Part shown: positions 36,774-44,764 of the stretch, one piece after another | Layout: every line of letters starts with the position of its first letter | Numbering within the stretch: position 1 is the first letter of the stretch | NCBI RefSeq assembly: GCF_031180965.1 | Contig: NZ_JAPSLH010000027.1 | Coordinates: 1-58,355, forward strand | DNA: 58,355 nt | Origin: Chelativorans sp. | GTDB lineage: Bacteria; Pseudomonadota; Alphaproteobacteria; Rhizobiales; Rhizobiaceae | Direction of reading: 5' to 3' | Translations under genes and position numbers: made by a program | The notes under the pieces: generated by a model | The model's database searches: none | Told to the model about the DNA's origin: nothing | What the model saw: the letters and a program-made list of their open reading frames with translations, nothing else

Positions 36774-38159
36774 CTATCGGCGCGTCACGCGCATCGGCAG
36801 GCCGCCCTGGGGCTGCGTTGTGAGCTTCTGGACCGGCCAGGGATTAGTCTCCGGCAAGAGATCGAAGCGGTAGCGCGACATGAGAACGGCGAGCGCGATC
36901 ACCGCCTCCTGCATGGCGAAGGTGGCGCCGATGCAGACGCGCGGGCCCGCGCCGAAAGGCAGATACTGAAAGCGGCCGATCCTGTCGCGGTTTTCTGGAT
37001 GGAACCGCGAGGGGATATAGGCCTCGGGATCGTCCCACAGTTTCCGGTGCCGGTGCACCGTCCACGGCATCACCAGCACCTGGGCTCCTTTAGGGATTTC
37101 CAGGTCGGCATAGAAGTCATTCTGGATCGCCTCGCGGTTGATCGAGGGCGCGGGCGGATATAGCCGCATCGCTTCCTCGAATGCGGCACGGGTGAAAGGC
37201 ATATCGTCGAGCCAGTTTACCGGGTCGGGCTCCCTGGCTAGCACGGCATCGATCTCGTCCTCGATCCGCTCGCGCTCCTCGGGAAGGTTCGCAAGGCAGT
37301 AGATCGTCCAGCCGAGCGCGCGGGCGGTCGTCTCATGCCCGGCGCCGATGAAGGTGATGATGTTGTCCTCGATCTCCTCACGGGTCAGCCCGTCCGGCCC
37401 CTCCGCGCGCAGGAGAAGCGTGAGGAAATCTTCAGGCGCTTCGCTGTCTTCGCTCGCCAGCTTCTCCTTCCGCATATCCATGGTGCGCGCGACGATGCCG
37501 CGGAAAAAGGCGAGGGAGTTGCGGCCGAGGATGCGCGTGATGCGCGGCAGCCAGTCCGGCGCGCCAAGAAGATCGAGCGGGTCGACGCGGCCCATGGTCT
37601 CGAAGAGCCGATCGACCTGATGCGCAAAGCCTTCCGGCTCGCCTGCCACCTCGCCCGAGAAAAGCGTCTCCGCGAGGATATCGAAGGTGAGCATGGTCAT
37701 GTCGCGCGAGACGTCGACTCGTCCGCCGATCGCCTGCTCGTAACGCTCGGCGAAGGTGGTGGCCTTCTCCAGCATCGGCCCTGCGAAGCCGGCGATGTGG
37801 CGCGGCGTGAAGACGGGCGCCATGGCTTTTCGCGAGCGCCGCCAGACCTCGCCTTCCGCCGTCAGCAATCCGTCCCGCAGGATCGGGCGCAGGATCTTCT
37901 GGCGCACGCGCGCCATCTTGTAGTTCTTGGCATTGTCCACGAGCACGTGGCGGATAAGGCCCGGATCATTGGCGATGAGCAGCGGCCCGCCGATGCCGCC
38001 GGTCACGAAGATCCATGGCTCGTTGTAGGAAGGCTCGCCCCAGAGTTCCAGCGGATTGCGGTAGACGATCCGCATCATCTGCAGCGTGGAGGGCGGGTTT
38101 TGCCGCGGGGTTGGTGCGGGCGGGCGGAAGGATGGTTTCGGTTCTGTGAGCAGGGCCAT
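36774..38159 (-). CDS. Cytochrome P450
   Basis: The 461-residue heme monooxygenase has the I-helix AGHETT at about 273-278, the ExxR motif EAMR at about 329-332, and the heme-binding FGAGPRVCIG at about 402-411 with the cysteine at 409. The residues are standard, and the sequence looks closer to the CYP102/CYP4-like fatty-acid group than to camphor-type bacterial P450s, though I cannot fix the family. No reductase or ferredoxin gene is adjacent, so it must use remote redox partners. No signal or membrane anchor is evident. It converges on yraN with 18 bases between stops. Confidence 0.92.
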   Translation of the reverse strand: MALLTEPKPSFRPPAPTPRQNPPSTLQMMRIVYRNPLELWGEPSYNEPWIFVTGGIGGPLLIANDPGLIRHVLVDNAKNYKMARVRQKILRPILRDGLLTAEGEVWRRSRKAMAPVFTPRHIAGFAGPMLEKATTFAERYEQAIGGRVDVSRDMTMLTFDILAETLFSGEVAGEPEGFAHQVDRLFETMGRVDPLDLLGAPDWLPRITRILGRNSLAFFRGIVARTMDMRKEKLASEDSEAPEDFLTLLLRAEGPDGLTREEIEDNIITFIGAGHETTARALGWTIYCLANLPEERERIEDEIDAVLAREPDPVNWLDDMPFTRAAFEEAMRLYPPAPSINREAIQNDFYADLEIPKGAQVLVMPWTVHRHRKLWDDPEAYIPSRFHPENRDRIGRFQYLPFGAGPRVCIGATFAMQEAVIALAVLMSRYRFDLLPETNPWPVQKLTTQPQGGLPMRVTRR

Positions 38160-38230
38160 GCTCGATAGCTAGGCTTGGACCCCCGGCGGTTCAATCGCCG
38201 CGCAGATATTCCGGAACCGCCGCGCGTCGC

Positions 38231-38259
38231 AAAAAAAGCCCGCGGCCGGAGCCGCGGGC
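38231..38259 (-). terminator. Rho-independent terminator after aztD
   Basis: On the minus strand GCCCGCGGC, loop TCCG, GCCGCGGGC forms a perfect 9-base GC stem followed directly by seven T residues. It starts 20 bases after the aztD stop, the clearest intrinsic terminator in the window. Confidence 0.92.
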
Positions 38260-38279
38260 CAGTCGGCGGGAAAGTACCC

Positions 38280-39485
38280 TTACTCGTGCACCGCGCCCGA
38301 GCCGCCCACGGCGACTATTTCGTAAGGTGCGCCGCCTGTGATCAGCTCGCGCGTCTTCTCTAGGCTCTGCGCGTCGAGCGCGTGGATCAGACCCCTTGAG
38401 GGATCTGTGATCATGATCTCGTCCCCGGCCACCGCGATCCGCGGGCGCGGGTCGTTCCAGTGGCCGTCCATGGAATAGGGCTCCGTCACTTCGACGGATT
38501 TTGCGATCTTTGCCGACAGGACATTGATCTGGTGCAGCCGCCCGTCCTCCGTGAAGACATAGGCGAATTTCGGCCGCACGGGGTCGACCGCGAAATGCAC
38601 GCGCCGGACGGGCAGATCGATGAGGCGGAATGCATTCTCGTCCTCCGGGTCGATCAGCACCACCGCCTTCTGTCCGAAATTGCCGAGAAAATACTGGAGG
38701 CCCTTGCCGCCCAGAAGCGTGGAGACTTTGGCGTCCTCGGGCAGGCCGCTCGGATAGGCAAGGTGCGTGATCTCGGGCTTGCCGCCCGATTCGCGCACGA
38801 TCAGGAGCCCCGTGTCGCAGGCGATGGCGATGAGATTGCCGGAGGGCGCCTCGCCGTGCAGGCCGGGGCATTCGGAGATGTCGCCCATCGGCGCGCCGGA
38901 GGCATCGACCACCCGCACGCCGACCGGCAGTTCGGAAGGATCCTGCTCGTTCGGCACCGAAATGATGGTGTGGTCCCCGATCGGGACCGCGACGCCGTGA
39001 TGGGGTGCGGCCGTCTCAATCTGCCTCGGCTCCGCTTTTCCGGCGAGGACATCCGACTCCCTTATGATCCGCACCACCCCCTCGCCGTCGTAGAAGATGG
39101 CAATGTCGCCATGATGCGGCACAAAATGTACCGGCTTCTTGCCCGTGATCTCCACGCCCAGCGCCTTCGGATCGGAAATTTCCAGATCGGCGTGGTCGCC
39201 ATGATCGTCCGTACCGATCCCCGTTGCATAGGCAGCCGCCACATCGGCATCGGCCTGCACCGCGAACACCGCCTTGCCGCTCTCGGTGGGATAAAGGCGC
39301 CCTTGGCTCTTCAGCTCGAAAGTCTCGATGATCTTGCCATTGGCGGCATCGAGCACATGCATGGTGGGCTGGTGCCGGTCCGCGACGAAAAGGCGCCAGA
39401 CGCTCTCGGCCTTCTCCTCCGCCTGTGCCGGTGCGATTGAAAGCCCGAGGAAAAGGCCCAGGGCGCTGCACGGAATGCTCTTCAT
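38280..39485 (-). CDS. aztD: Periplasmic zinc metallochaperone, AztD-like
   Basis: The 401-residue protein has a signal peptide (MKSIPCSALGLFLGLSIAPA) and a repeated beta-propeller-like body, with LFVADRHQPTMHVLDAANGK, a His/Asp-rich loop (DDHGDHADLE, about residues 92-101) and VHFVPHHGDIAIFYDGEG. It matches AztD, a periplasmic zinc chaperone that hands zinc to the substrate-binding protein in the AztABC system. The neighbour here is a ZnuA-type binding protein with a His-rich loop. AAAGGAGGCAAT precedes the ATG, and a Zur-type palindrome overlaps the region just upstream. A strong terminator follows the gene. Confidence 0.88.
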   Translation of the reverse strand: MKSIPCSALGLFLGLSIAPAQAEEKAESVWRLFVADRHQPTMHVLDAANGKIIETFELKSQGRLYPTESGKAVFAVQADADVAAAYATGIGTDDHGDHADLEISDPKALGVEITGKKPVHFVPHHGDIAIFYDGEGVVRIIRESDVLAGKAEPRQIETAAPHHGVAVPIGDHTIISVPNEQDPSELPVGVRVVDASGAPMGDISECPGLHGEAPSGNLIAIACDTGLLIVRESGGKPEITHLAYPSGLPEDAKVSTLLGGKGLQYFLGNFGQKAVVLIDPEDENAFRLIDLPVRRVHFAVDPVRPKFAYVFTEDGRLHQINVLSAKIAKSVEVTEPYSMDGHWNDPRPRIAVAGDEIMITDPSRGLIHALDAQSLEKTRELITGGAPYEIVAVGGSGAVHE

Positions 39486-39497
39486 ATTGCCTCCTTT

Positions 39498-39516
39498 ATG
39501 TCATAACGTAACATTC
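39498..39516 (-). promoter_or_regulatory. Candidate Zur box in front of aztD
   Basis: On the minus strand the sequence contains ACGTTATGACAT (39509 to 39498), with GAATGTTAC just before it. It is nearly identical to the ATGTTATGACAT site between znuA and znuC. It ends at the aztD ribosome binding site, so Zur bound here would block initiation when zinc is plentiful. The assignment is by likeness to the nearby sites and the presence of zur. Confidence 0.65.
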
Positions 39517-39532
39517 AAGGCCGGGCAGATTC

Positions 39533-39555
39533 CCGCCTGCCGCTGCGGCAGGCGG
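39533..39555. terminator. Hairpin between znuA and aztD
   Basis: CCGCCTGCCG, loop CTG, CGGCAGGCGG is a perfect 10-base stem lying 27 bases after the znuA stop. Neither flank has a T run, so it is either a Rho-assisted stop or an mRNA end-protecting hairpin that separates znuA from aztD. Confidence 0.4.
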
Positions 39556-39581
39556 CGTTTCCGTCCGGACGATTGGCGTGG

Positions 39582-40583
39582 CTACCGCGCGCCTGAAAGG
39601 CAGTCGGCCAGGGAGTCTGCAAGGTTGCGGAGAAGGGCAAAGTAGAGGTCCGGCCCCTCTTCCAAACTTGCTCCTTCGGGATCGAGGACGCCTGTGCGCG
39701 CCTGGCTTCCCTCCATCACGATGCGCACGAGCTTCGGCTCGAACTGCGGCTCGGCAAAGACGCAGGCTGCGCCCGTCTCGGCGATCTTTTGGCGGATTTC
39801 TTCCAGCCTCTGGGCGCTCGGCACCTGCTCGGGACTGACGGTGATCGACCCCGCCGCTTCCACCCCGAACCGGTTCTCGAAATAGTGGTAAGCGTCGTGG
39901 AAGACGATGAAGGGCTTGCCGCGCACCGGCGCCAGTGTCTGTTCGATCTCTGAGGCGAGCTCGTTCAAGCGCTGGTCCAGAGCGACCGCGTTTTTGTCAT
40001 AGGCTGCCGCGTTGGCGGGATCCGCCTCGCTAAGACTGGCTGCGATCTGGCGCACCATCAGCCGGGCATTTTCCGGATCGAGCCAGATATGCATGTCTTT
40101 ACCGCCATGGTGGTGGTGGTGATCATGGTCATCTGCGTGAGCATGATCCTGTTCATGACCACCTTCCTCGGCATGGGCGCCATGGTCGTGATCCTCGTCC
40201 CCATGGCTGTGCGCCTCGAAGGCGCCACCCTCGCGCATGTCGAGCAATGTGACGCCGGGCGCCTCGGAAAGGGCCACGATGCTTGCACCGCCGGCGAGCG
40301 TTCCGAGCGGCTTTTCCAGGAAGGTCTCCACGCCCGAACCGACCCAGAAGACCAGTTTCGCTTCCTCCAACATGCCGGCATCAGAGGGCCGCATGGAATA
40401 GGTGTGCGGCGAGGCCGCGCCCTTTACCAGGAGCTGCGGCTCTCCCACGCCCTGCATCACCGCCGCGACGAGCGAATGGACCGGCTTGATCGAGGCGACG
40501 ACGCCTTCCATAGCGGCAGCTTGTCCCGAGGCGAGAGTCGTCGCGAGCGCGGTGGCCAGAAGAAGAAGACGTGGTGGTTTCAT
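39582..40583 (-). CDS. znuA: Zinc ABC transporter substrate-binding protein
   Basis: The 333-residue cluster A-I binding protein captures periplasmic zinc. It has a signal peptide (to about residue 24), the ligand His60 in ASPHTYSMRP, a His/Asp/Glu-rich loop at about 123-160 (runs such as DDHDHHHHHGG), His165 in DMHIWLDPENARLM, and VFHDAYHYFENRF plus VFAEPQFEP. The His-rich loop marks ZnuA rather than manganese binders. It is divergent from znuCB and shares a control region with two Zur-type boxes. AGGGAGCCCC lies ahead of the ATG. Confidence 0.95.
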   Translation of the reverse strand: MKPPRLLLLATALATTLASGQAAAMEGVVASIKPVHSLVAAVMQGVGEPQLLVKGAASPHTYSMRPSDAGMLEEAKLVFWVGSGVETFLEKPLGTLAGGASIVALSEAPGVTLLDMREGGAFEAHSHGDEDHDHGAHAEEGGHEQDHAHADDHDHHHHHGGKDMHIWLDPENARLMVRQIAASLSEADPANAAAYDKNAVALDQRLNELASEIEQTLAPVRGKPFIVFHDAYHYFENRFGVEAAGSITVSPEQVPSAQRLEEIRQKIAETGAACVFAEPQFEPKLVRIVMEGSQARTGVLDPEGASLEEGPDLYFALLRNLADSLADCLSGAR

Positions 40584-40604
40584 GGGGCTCCCTCATGCAC
40601 ATGA

Positions 40605-40644
40605 ATGTTATGACATTACATCTGATTGCGTAACGCTATAACGT
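40605..40644. promoter_or_regulatory. zur box: Two candidate Zur boxes between znuA and znuC
   Basis: ATGTTATGACAT lies at 40605-40616 and ACGCTATAACGT at 40633-40644, both near-palindromes of the form RYGTTATRRCRT, 28 bases apart. They fill most of the 107-base divergent region, so one serves each gene direction or both act together. Together with the aztD site they make three related boxes within 1.2 kb of zur. Confidence 0.65.
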
Positions 40645-40690
40645 GTGCCATATGCATTGGCAAGAAGGTGAAGGAAGATTGTTGCAGGCG

Positions 40691-41533
40691 ATGGTGAATG
40701 GCCCCGGGACACTGGTGGAGATGAGGAATGCCGGCGTGCATCGCGGCGGACGCTGGCTGGTGCGCGGCGTGGACCTGACCGTCCGGCGCGGCGAGATCGT
40801 CACGCTGATCGGCCCCAATGGTTCGGGCAAGAGCACGACGGCAAAAGCGGCGATCGGCGTCGTCCGGCCGGATGAGGGTTCGGTCGAGCGGGCATCGGCG
40901 CTCAAGGTCGGGTACGTACCGCAAAAGGTGGCGGTGGATTGGACCCTGCCGCTCAATGTCGAGCGGCTGATGAAGCTCACCGGGCGGCTCGACCGCAAGC
41001 GGATCGCCGCAGCCCTGGAGGCGGCCGGCATCGCCCATCTTGCCCGCGCCGAGGTTCAGAATCTGTCGGGCGGTGAGTTCCAGCGCGCCCTGCTTGCCCG
41101 GGCGCTGGCGCGCGAACCCGATCTCCTGGTGCTGGACGAGCCGGTGCAGGGCGTCGACTTTTCCGGCGAGATCGCGCTTTACCAGCTCATCCGCGACATC
41201 CGCGACCGCACAGGGTGCGGCATTCTCCTGATCTCGCACGACCTGCATGTGGTGATGGCCGAGACCGACACGGTGCTCTGCCTCAATGGCCATGTATGCT
41301 GCCGCGGCACGCCGGAGAATGTGCTGAAGAGTCCGGAATATATGCGGCTCTTTGGCGCCCGCGCCGGTGAGACGCTGGCGATCTACCACCATCACCACGA
41401 CCACACGCATCTGGCCGACGGTCGGGTGCGCCAGGCGGACGGCACGATCACCGAAAACTGCCAAGACCATCACCATGCGCATGACGATGGGGATGGAAGT
41501 CTCCGGGTGAAGGAGCGCGGACATGCTCGATGA
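40691..41533 (+). CDS. znuC: Zinc ABC transporter ATP-binding protein
   Basis: The 280-residue ATPase has Walker A LIGPNGSGKST, the signature LSGGEFQRALLARALA, Walker B LLVLDEPVQGVD and the switch HDLHVVM. Its C-terminal 40 residues are rich in histidine (YHHHHDHTH and later DHHHAHDDGDG), an extension with likely zinc-binding power. The start is uncertain: ATG 40691 gives the family N-terminus LVEMRNAGVHRGGRWLVRGV. ATG 40652 and GTG 40643 would add up to 16 residues but lack a ribosome binding site. It overlaps znuB by 11 bases. Confidence 0.92.
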   Translation: MVNGPGTLVEMRNAGVHRGGRWLVRGVDLTVRRGEIVTLIGPNGSGKSTTAKAAIGVVRPDEGSVERASALKVGYVPQKVAVDWTLPLNVERLMKLTGRLDRKRIAAALEAAGIAHLARAEVQNLSGGEFQRALLARALAREPDLLVLDEPVQGVDFSGEIALYQLIRDIRDRTGCGILLISHDLHVVMAETDTVLCLNGHVCCRGTPENVLKSPEYMRLFGARAGETLAIYHHHHDHTHLADGRVRQADGTITENCQDHHHAHDDGDGSLRVKERGHAR

Positions 41534-42344
41534 CTTCTTCACCCGTGCGATGGTCGCCGGCGTCGGCCTCGCGTTGGTGGCAGGTCCGCTCGGCTGCTTC
41601 GTGGTGTGGCGGCGCATGGCCTATTTCGGCGATACGATGGCCCACTCGGCGCTCCTGGGCGTGGCGCTTGCCTTCCTTTTCGAGATCAATCTGACAGCCG
41701 GGGTCTTCATCGTCGCGACGGGCGCGGCGCTCGCTCTCTTGTTCCTGCAGCGGCACGGCTCCCTTTCCACCGACGCGCTGCTCGGCATCCTCTCCCACTC
41801 GACCCTGGCGCTCGGGCTCGTCATGGTGGCGTTCATGAGCTGGATCAGGATCGACCTCATGGGGTTCCTCTTCGGCGACATCCTCGCCGTCTCGCGCGTC
41901 GACATCGCGATGATCTATGGCGGGGGCGTGCTGGTGCTGGCGGTGCTGGCCTGGCTCTGGCGCCCTCTTCTCGCCGCGACCGTCAATACGGAGATCGCCG
42001 AGGCGGAAGGCATGAGGCCGGAGCGCGCGCGCTTCATCTTCATGCTTCTGATGGCGGCCATGATCGCCATAGCCATGAAGATCGTGGGCATCCTGCTCAT
42101 CACCTCGCTGCTGATCATCCCGGCTGCGGCCGGACGCCGCTTCGCATCCACGCCGGAGGTGATGGCCGTTGCCGCCTCGCTGGCGGGCGCCCTTGCGGTG
42201 ATTGGCGGGTTGACGGCCTCGCTTCGCTTCGACACGCCGTCCGGACCATCGATCGTCGTAGCCGCGCTCATCATCTTCCTGCTGAGTCTCGCCCGGCTGC
42301 CTTCCAGGCGGCCTACCCCGATCAAATCCGGAGGACCTTCATGA
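41523..42344 (+). CDS. znuB: Zinc ABC transporter permease
   Basis: The 273-residue permease has about eight membrane segments of the ABC-3 family, including LVAGPLGCFVVWRRMAYFGD, TMAHSALLGVALAFLFEINL and IAMKIVGILLITSLLIIPAA. The conserved coupling-helix region EIAEAEGMRPER faces the ATPase. It forms the membrane channel of ZnuABC. It overlaps znuC by 11 bases and zur by four (ATGA), so all three are one transcription unit. Confidence 0.95.
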   Translation: MLDDFFTRAMVAGVGLALVAGPLGCFVVWRRMAYFGDTMAHSALLGVALAFLFEINLTAGVFIVATGAALALLFLQRHGSLSTDALLGILSHSTLALGLVMVAFMSWIRIDLMGFLFGDILAVSRVDIAMIYGGGVLVLAVLAWLWRPLLAATVNTEIAEAEGMRPERARFIFMLLMAAMIAIAMKIVGILLITSLLIIPAAAGRRFASTPEVMAVAASLAGALAVIGGLTASLRFDTPSGPSIVVAALIIFLLSLARLPSRRPTPIKSGGPS

Positions 42345-42751
42345 CCGCTCATCCGGAACTCACCCGCAACCAGAGCCTGGTGCTGAGGGCGCTGGACAAG
42401 GCGGACGGCCCCCTCAGCGCCTATACCATCCTCGACCGTCTGCGCGACGACGGGTTTCGCGCGCCGCTGCAGGTCTACCGCGCGCTGGAAAAGCTGCAGG
42501 AATTCGGCCTGGTCCACCGGCTGGAAAGCATCAACGCTTTCGTGGCCTGCGCGCATCCCAACTGCCACGGCCATGCGATGATCGCCTTTGCGATCTGCCA
42601 GACCTGCGGCCGGGTGGATGAGTTTTCCGACGAGGTGGTCGAGGAAAGGCTTGGGAAGTGGGTGAGCGCCCATCGCTTCAAGCCGGAAAAGACCACGATT
42701 GAAATCCGCGGCAACTGCGCCGCATGCGCGGGCCTTGCCGAGCGGGCCTAG
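42341..42751 (+). CDS. zur: Zinc uptake regulator Zur (Fur family)
   Basis: The 136-residue Fur-family repressor has the winged helix (TRNQSLVLRALDKADGPLSA, YTILDRLRDDGF, LQVYRALEKLQEFGLVHRLE) and the structural zinc motifs CQTC and CAAC near the C-terminus, plus the regulatory site with AHPNCHGHAMIAF. It shuts down zinc uptake when zinc is plentiful. Its position at the end of znuCB makes it autoregulated in all likelihood. GGAGGACCTTC precedes the ATG at 42341. It converges on tadC with a four-base overlap of the ends. Confidence 0.93.
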   Translation: MTAHPELTRNQSLVLRALDKADGPLSAYTILDRLRDDGFRAPLQVYRALEKLQEFGLVHRLESINAFVACAHPNCHGHAMIAFAICQTCGRVDEFSDEVVEERLGKWVSAHRFKPEKTTIEIRGNCAACAGLAERA

Positions 42752-43749
42752 TTACCGAGCATTCCCTTCTGCGTGAGCTGGATCGCTGCCGGCCCGAGAA
42801 TGATGGCGAAGAGGACCGGCAGGAAGAAGAGGATCATCGGCACGGTGAGTTTCGGCGGCAATGCGGCCGCCTTCTTCTCCGCCGCGTTCATGCGGGCCTC
42901 CCGGCTCTCATTTGCCAAGACCCGGAGGGCCTGGCTTACGGGTGTACCGTAGCGTTCGGCCTGGATGAGCGCTTGCGTGACGCTTTTCACCGCTTCAAGC
43001 CCCGTGCGGTTGGCAAGGTTCTCATAAGCCTGCCGGCGCTCGGGGAGGAAGGAGAGCTCGGCATTCGTGAGCGCAAGTTCCTCCGCCAGGTGCACGGACT
43101 GCGAACCGATCTCGTCCGCAACGCGGCGGAATGCCTGCTCGATCGAAATGCCCGATTCCACGCAGATGAGCAGCAGGTCGAGTGCGTCCGGCCAAGCGCG
43201 TTGGATGGATTTCTTGCGCTTGGCGGCCTTGTTCGAGACATAGAGGACCGGAAGATAGAAACCGGCATAGGCGGCCAGGATGCAGACGAACAGGCGGATG
43301 AAGAGCGGCTGCTGCGGCAACGTCCCTAGAACGAAGATGTAGAAGCCGGCAATTGCAAGGCCGGCGAAGGGCAGCACCAGGCGGAAGAAGAGGAACTTCG
43401 TCAAAGGCCCCTGGCCGCGATAGCCAGCCGTATTGAGCTTTGTGAGCGCCGCCTCGTCGGCGAGCGCCCGGCGCAGGTCCAGCCGCTCGACCACGGCGCG
43501 CATCCGTGAAGCATCCTCCCGGCGCAGGCCGCCTCCGCGCCGCCTGCGTTCGGCCTCTGCCGCAAACCGCGCCCGCTGCTTGGCGCGCAGCTCATCGCGC
43601 TCCAGCGCCACTGACTTCATGCGCGCCTTCAGCGTATCGCCGCCGGTGATCGGCACGAGCGTGAAGATCGTGGCGAAGACGGCGACGGCGACGAGCAGCG
43701 CGATCAGGAAACTTGGGTCGGTGAGAGTGCGGGCAACGTCTTCCGCCAT
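42748..43749 (-). CDS. tadC: Tad pilus inner-membrane protein TadC (GspF family)
   Basis: The 333-residue GspF-domain protein is one of the two platform proteins of the Flp/Tad pilus. It has an N-terminal membrane helix, a basic cytoplasmic loop (RAKQRARFAAEAERRRRGGG), a central helical GspF domain (LDLLLICVESGISIEQAFRR, QALIQAERYGTPVSQALRVL) and C-terminal membrane helices. It starts one base after tadB ends on the same strand and is the last gene of the cpa operon here. Confidence 0.92.
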   Translation of the reverse strand: MAEDVARTLTDPSFLIALLVAVAVFATIFTLVPITGGDTLKARMKSVALERDELRAKQRARFAAEAERRRRGGGLRREDASRMRAVVERLDLRRALADEAALTKLNTAGYRGQGPLTKFLFFRLVLPFAGLAIAGFYIFVLGTLPQQPLFIRLFVCILAAYAGFYLPVLYVSNKAAKRKKSIQRAWPDALDLLLICVESGISIEQAFRRVADEIGSQSVHLAEELALTNAELSFLPERRQAYENLANRTGLEAVKSVTQALIQAERYGTPVSQALRVLANESREARMNAAEKKAAALPPKLTVPMILFFLPVLFAIILGPAAIQLTQKGMLGN

Positions 43750-43750
43750 G

Positions 43751-44764
43751 CTACACCTCGAAATTCATCATCTGCCGCATGACGAAGATGCCGATGCTCA
43801 TCCAGACGGCGGAGACGCCGAGGATCAGATGCCCGACGCTCGTGCTGAAGAGGGGCATGATGTAGCCGGGGCTCGTGATATAAACCAGCAGGGCGACGAC
43901 CACCGGCAGGGCGCCGATGATGGCCGCCGAGGCCTTCGCTTCCATGGAGAGCGCCTGCACCTTGGCCTTCATCTTCTTGCGCTCGCGCAAAACGTGCGAG
44001 AGATTGCCGAGCGCCTCGGACAGATTGCCGCCCGCATGGGACTGGATCTGGATGACGATGCCGAAGAAGTTGGCTTCCGGGCACGGCATGGTCTCGGTCA
44101 TCCGCATCGAGGCTTCCGCCATGGACAGGCCAAGCTGCTGCCCCTCGACCAGCCGCCGGAACTCGGAGCGCACCGGCTCTCGCGATTCCGTCGCGATCAT
44201 GCGCACCGCGTCATTCATCGGCAGGCCTGATTTGACCGCGCGTACGATAATGTCGAGCGCGTTCGGGAACTCGTTCAGGAACGCCTTCACGCGGCGCTTA
44301 CGCAAGTAGGAGACGATCCAGCGCGGCAGGCCGAAAAAGCCGGCGACCATAGCGCCGGCAGCCGCCCAAACGGGGGCGCCGAGGATGAAGACCGTAAACG
44401 CCAGGAACACTGCGCAGCCGCCTGACAGGACATAGAAGCGTCGCAGGCTCACCTCCAGGCCGGCTTGCCGAATCTGTGTCTTCAGCGAGGGCCTGGCCAT
44501 CAGGCGGTCCCGGTCCTTCTGCTTGGCTTCCAGCTCCTTCAACGTTTCCTGGATGGATTTGCGTCTTTTGGCGATCTCCGCAGCCCGGTCTCGCCTCGCC
44601 CGTATGGCGGTGCTGTCCGTTTCTGCCTTTTTGATGGCCTCCAGCCGCCTCTCGCTGGTCTTCTCGCTGGCGATGGTGTTGAAAAGCAGCGCATAGGCCA
44701 ACGCGCCGGCGCTGCCTGCGGCGAGCAGGACGAAGCCGAGCAGAGCGGGGCTGAGGCCGAACAT
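43751..44764 (-). CDS. tadB: Tad pilus inner-membrane protein TadB (GspF family)
   Basis: The 337-residue GspF-domain platform protein is the partner of TadC. It has an N-terminal helix (FGLSPALLGFVLLAAGSAGA), a charged coiled-coil stretch (about 30-95), two helices (LSGGCAVFLAFTVFILGAPV), the GspF core (ALDIIVRAVKSGLPMNDAVR, EASMRMTETMPCPEANFFGI) and a C-terminal helix. Its start overlaps the cpaF stop by one base. Confidence 0.92.
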   Translation of the reverse strand: MFGLSPALLGFVLLAAGSAGALAYALLFNTIASEKTSERRLEAIKKAETDSTAIRARRDRAAEIAKRRKSIQETLKELEAKQKDRDRLMARPSLKTQIRQAGLEVSLRRFYVLSGGCAVFLAFTVFILGAPVWAAAGAMVAGFFGLPRWIVSYLRKRRVKAFLNEFPNALDIIVRAVKSGLPMNDAVRMIATESREPVRSEFRRLVEGQQLGLSMAEASMRMTETMPCPEANFFGIVIQIQSHAGGNLSEALGNLSHVLRERKKMKAKVQALSMEAKASAAIIGALPVVVALLVYITSPGYIMPLFSTSVGHLILGVSAVWMSIGIFVMRQMMNFEV

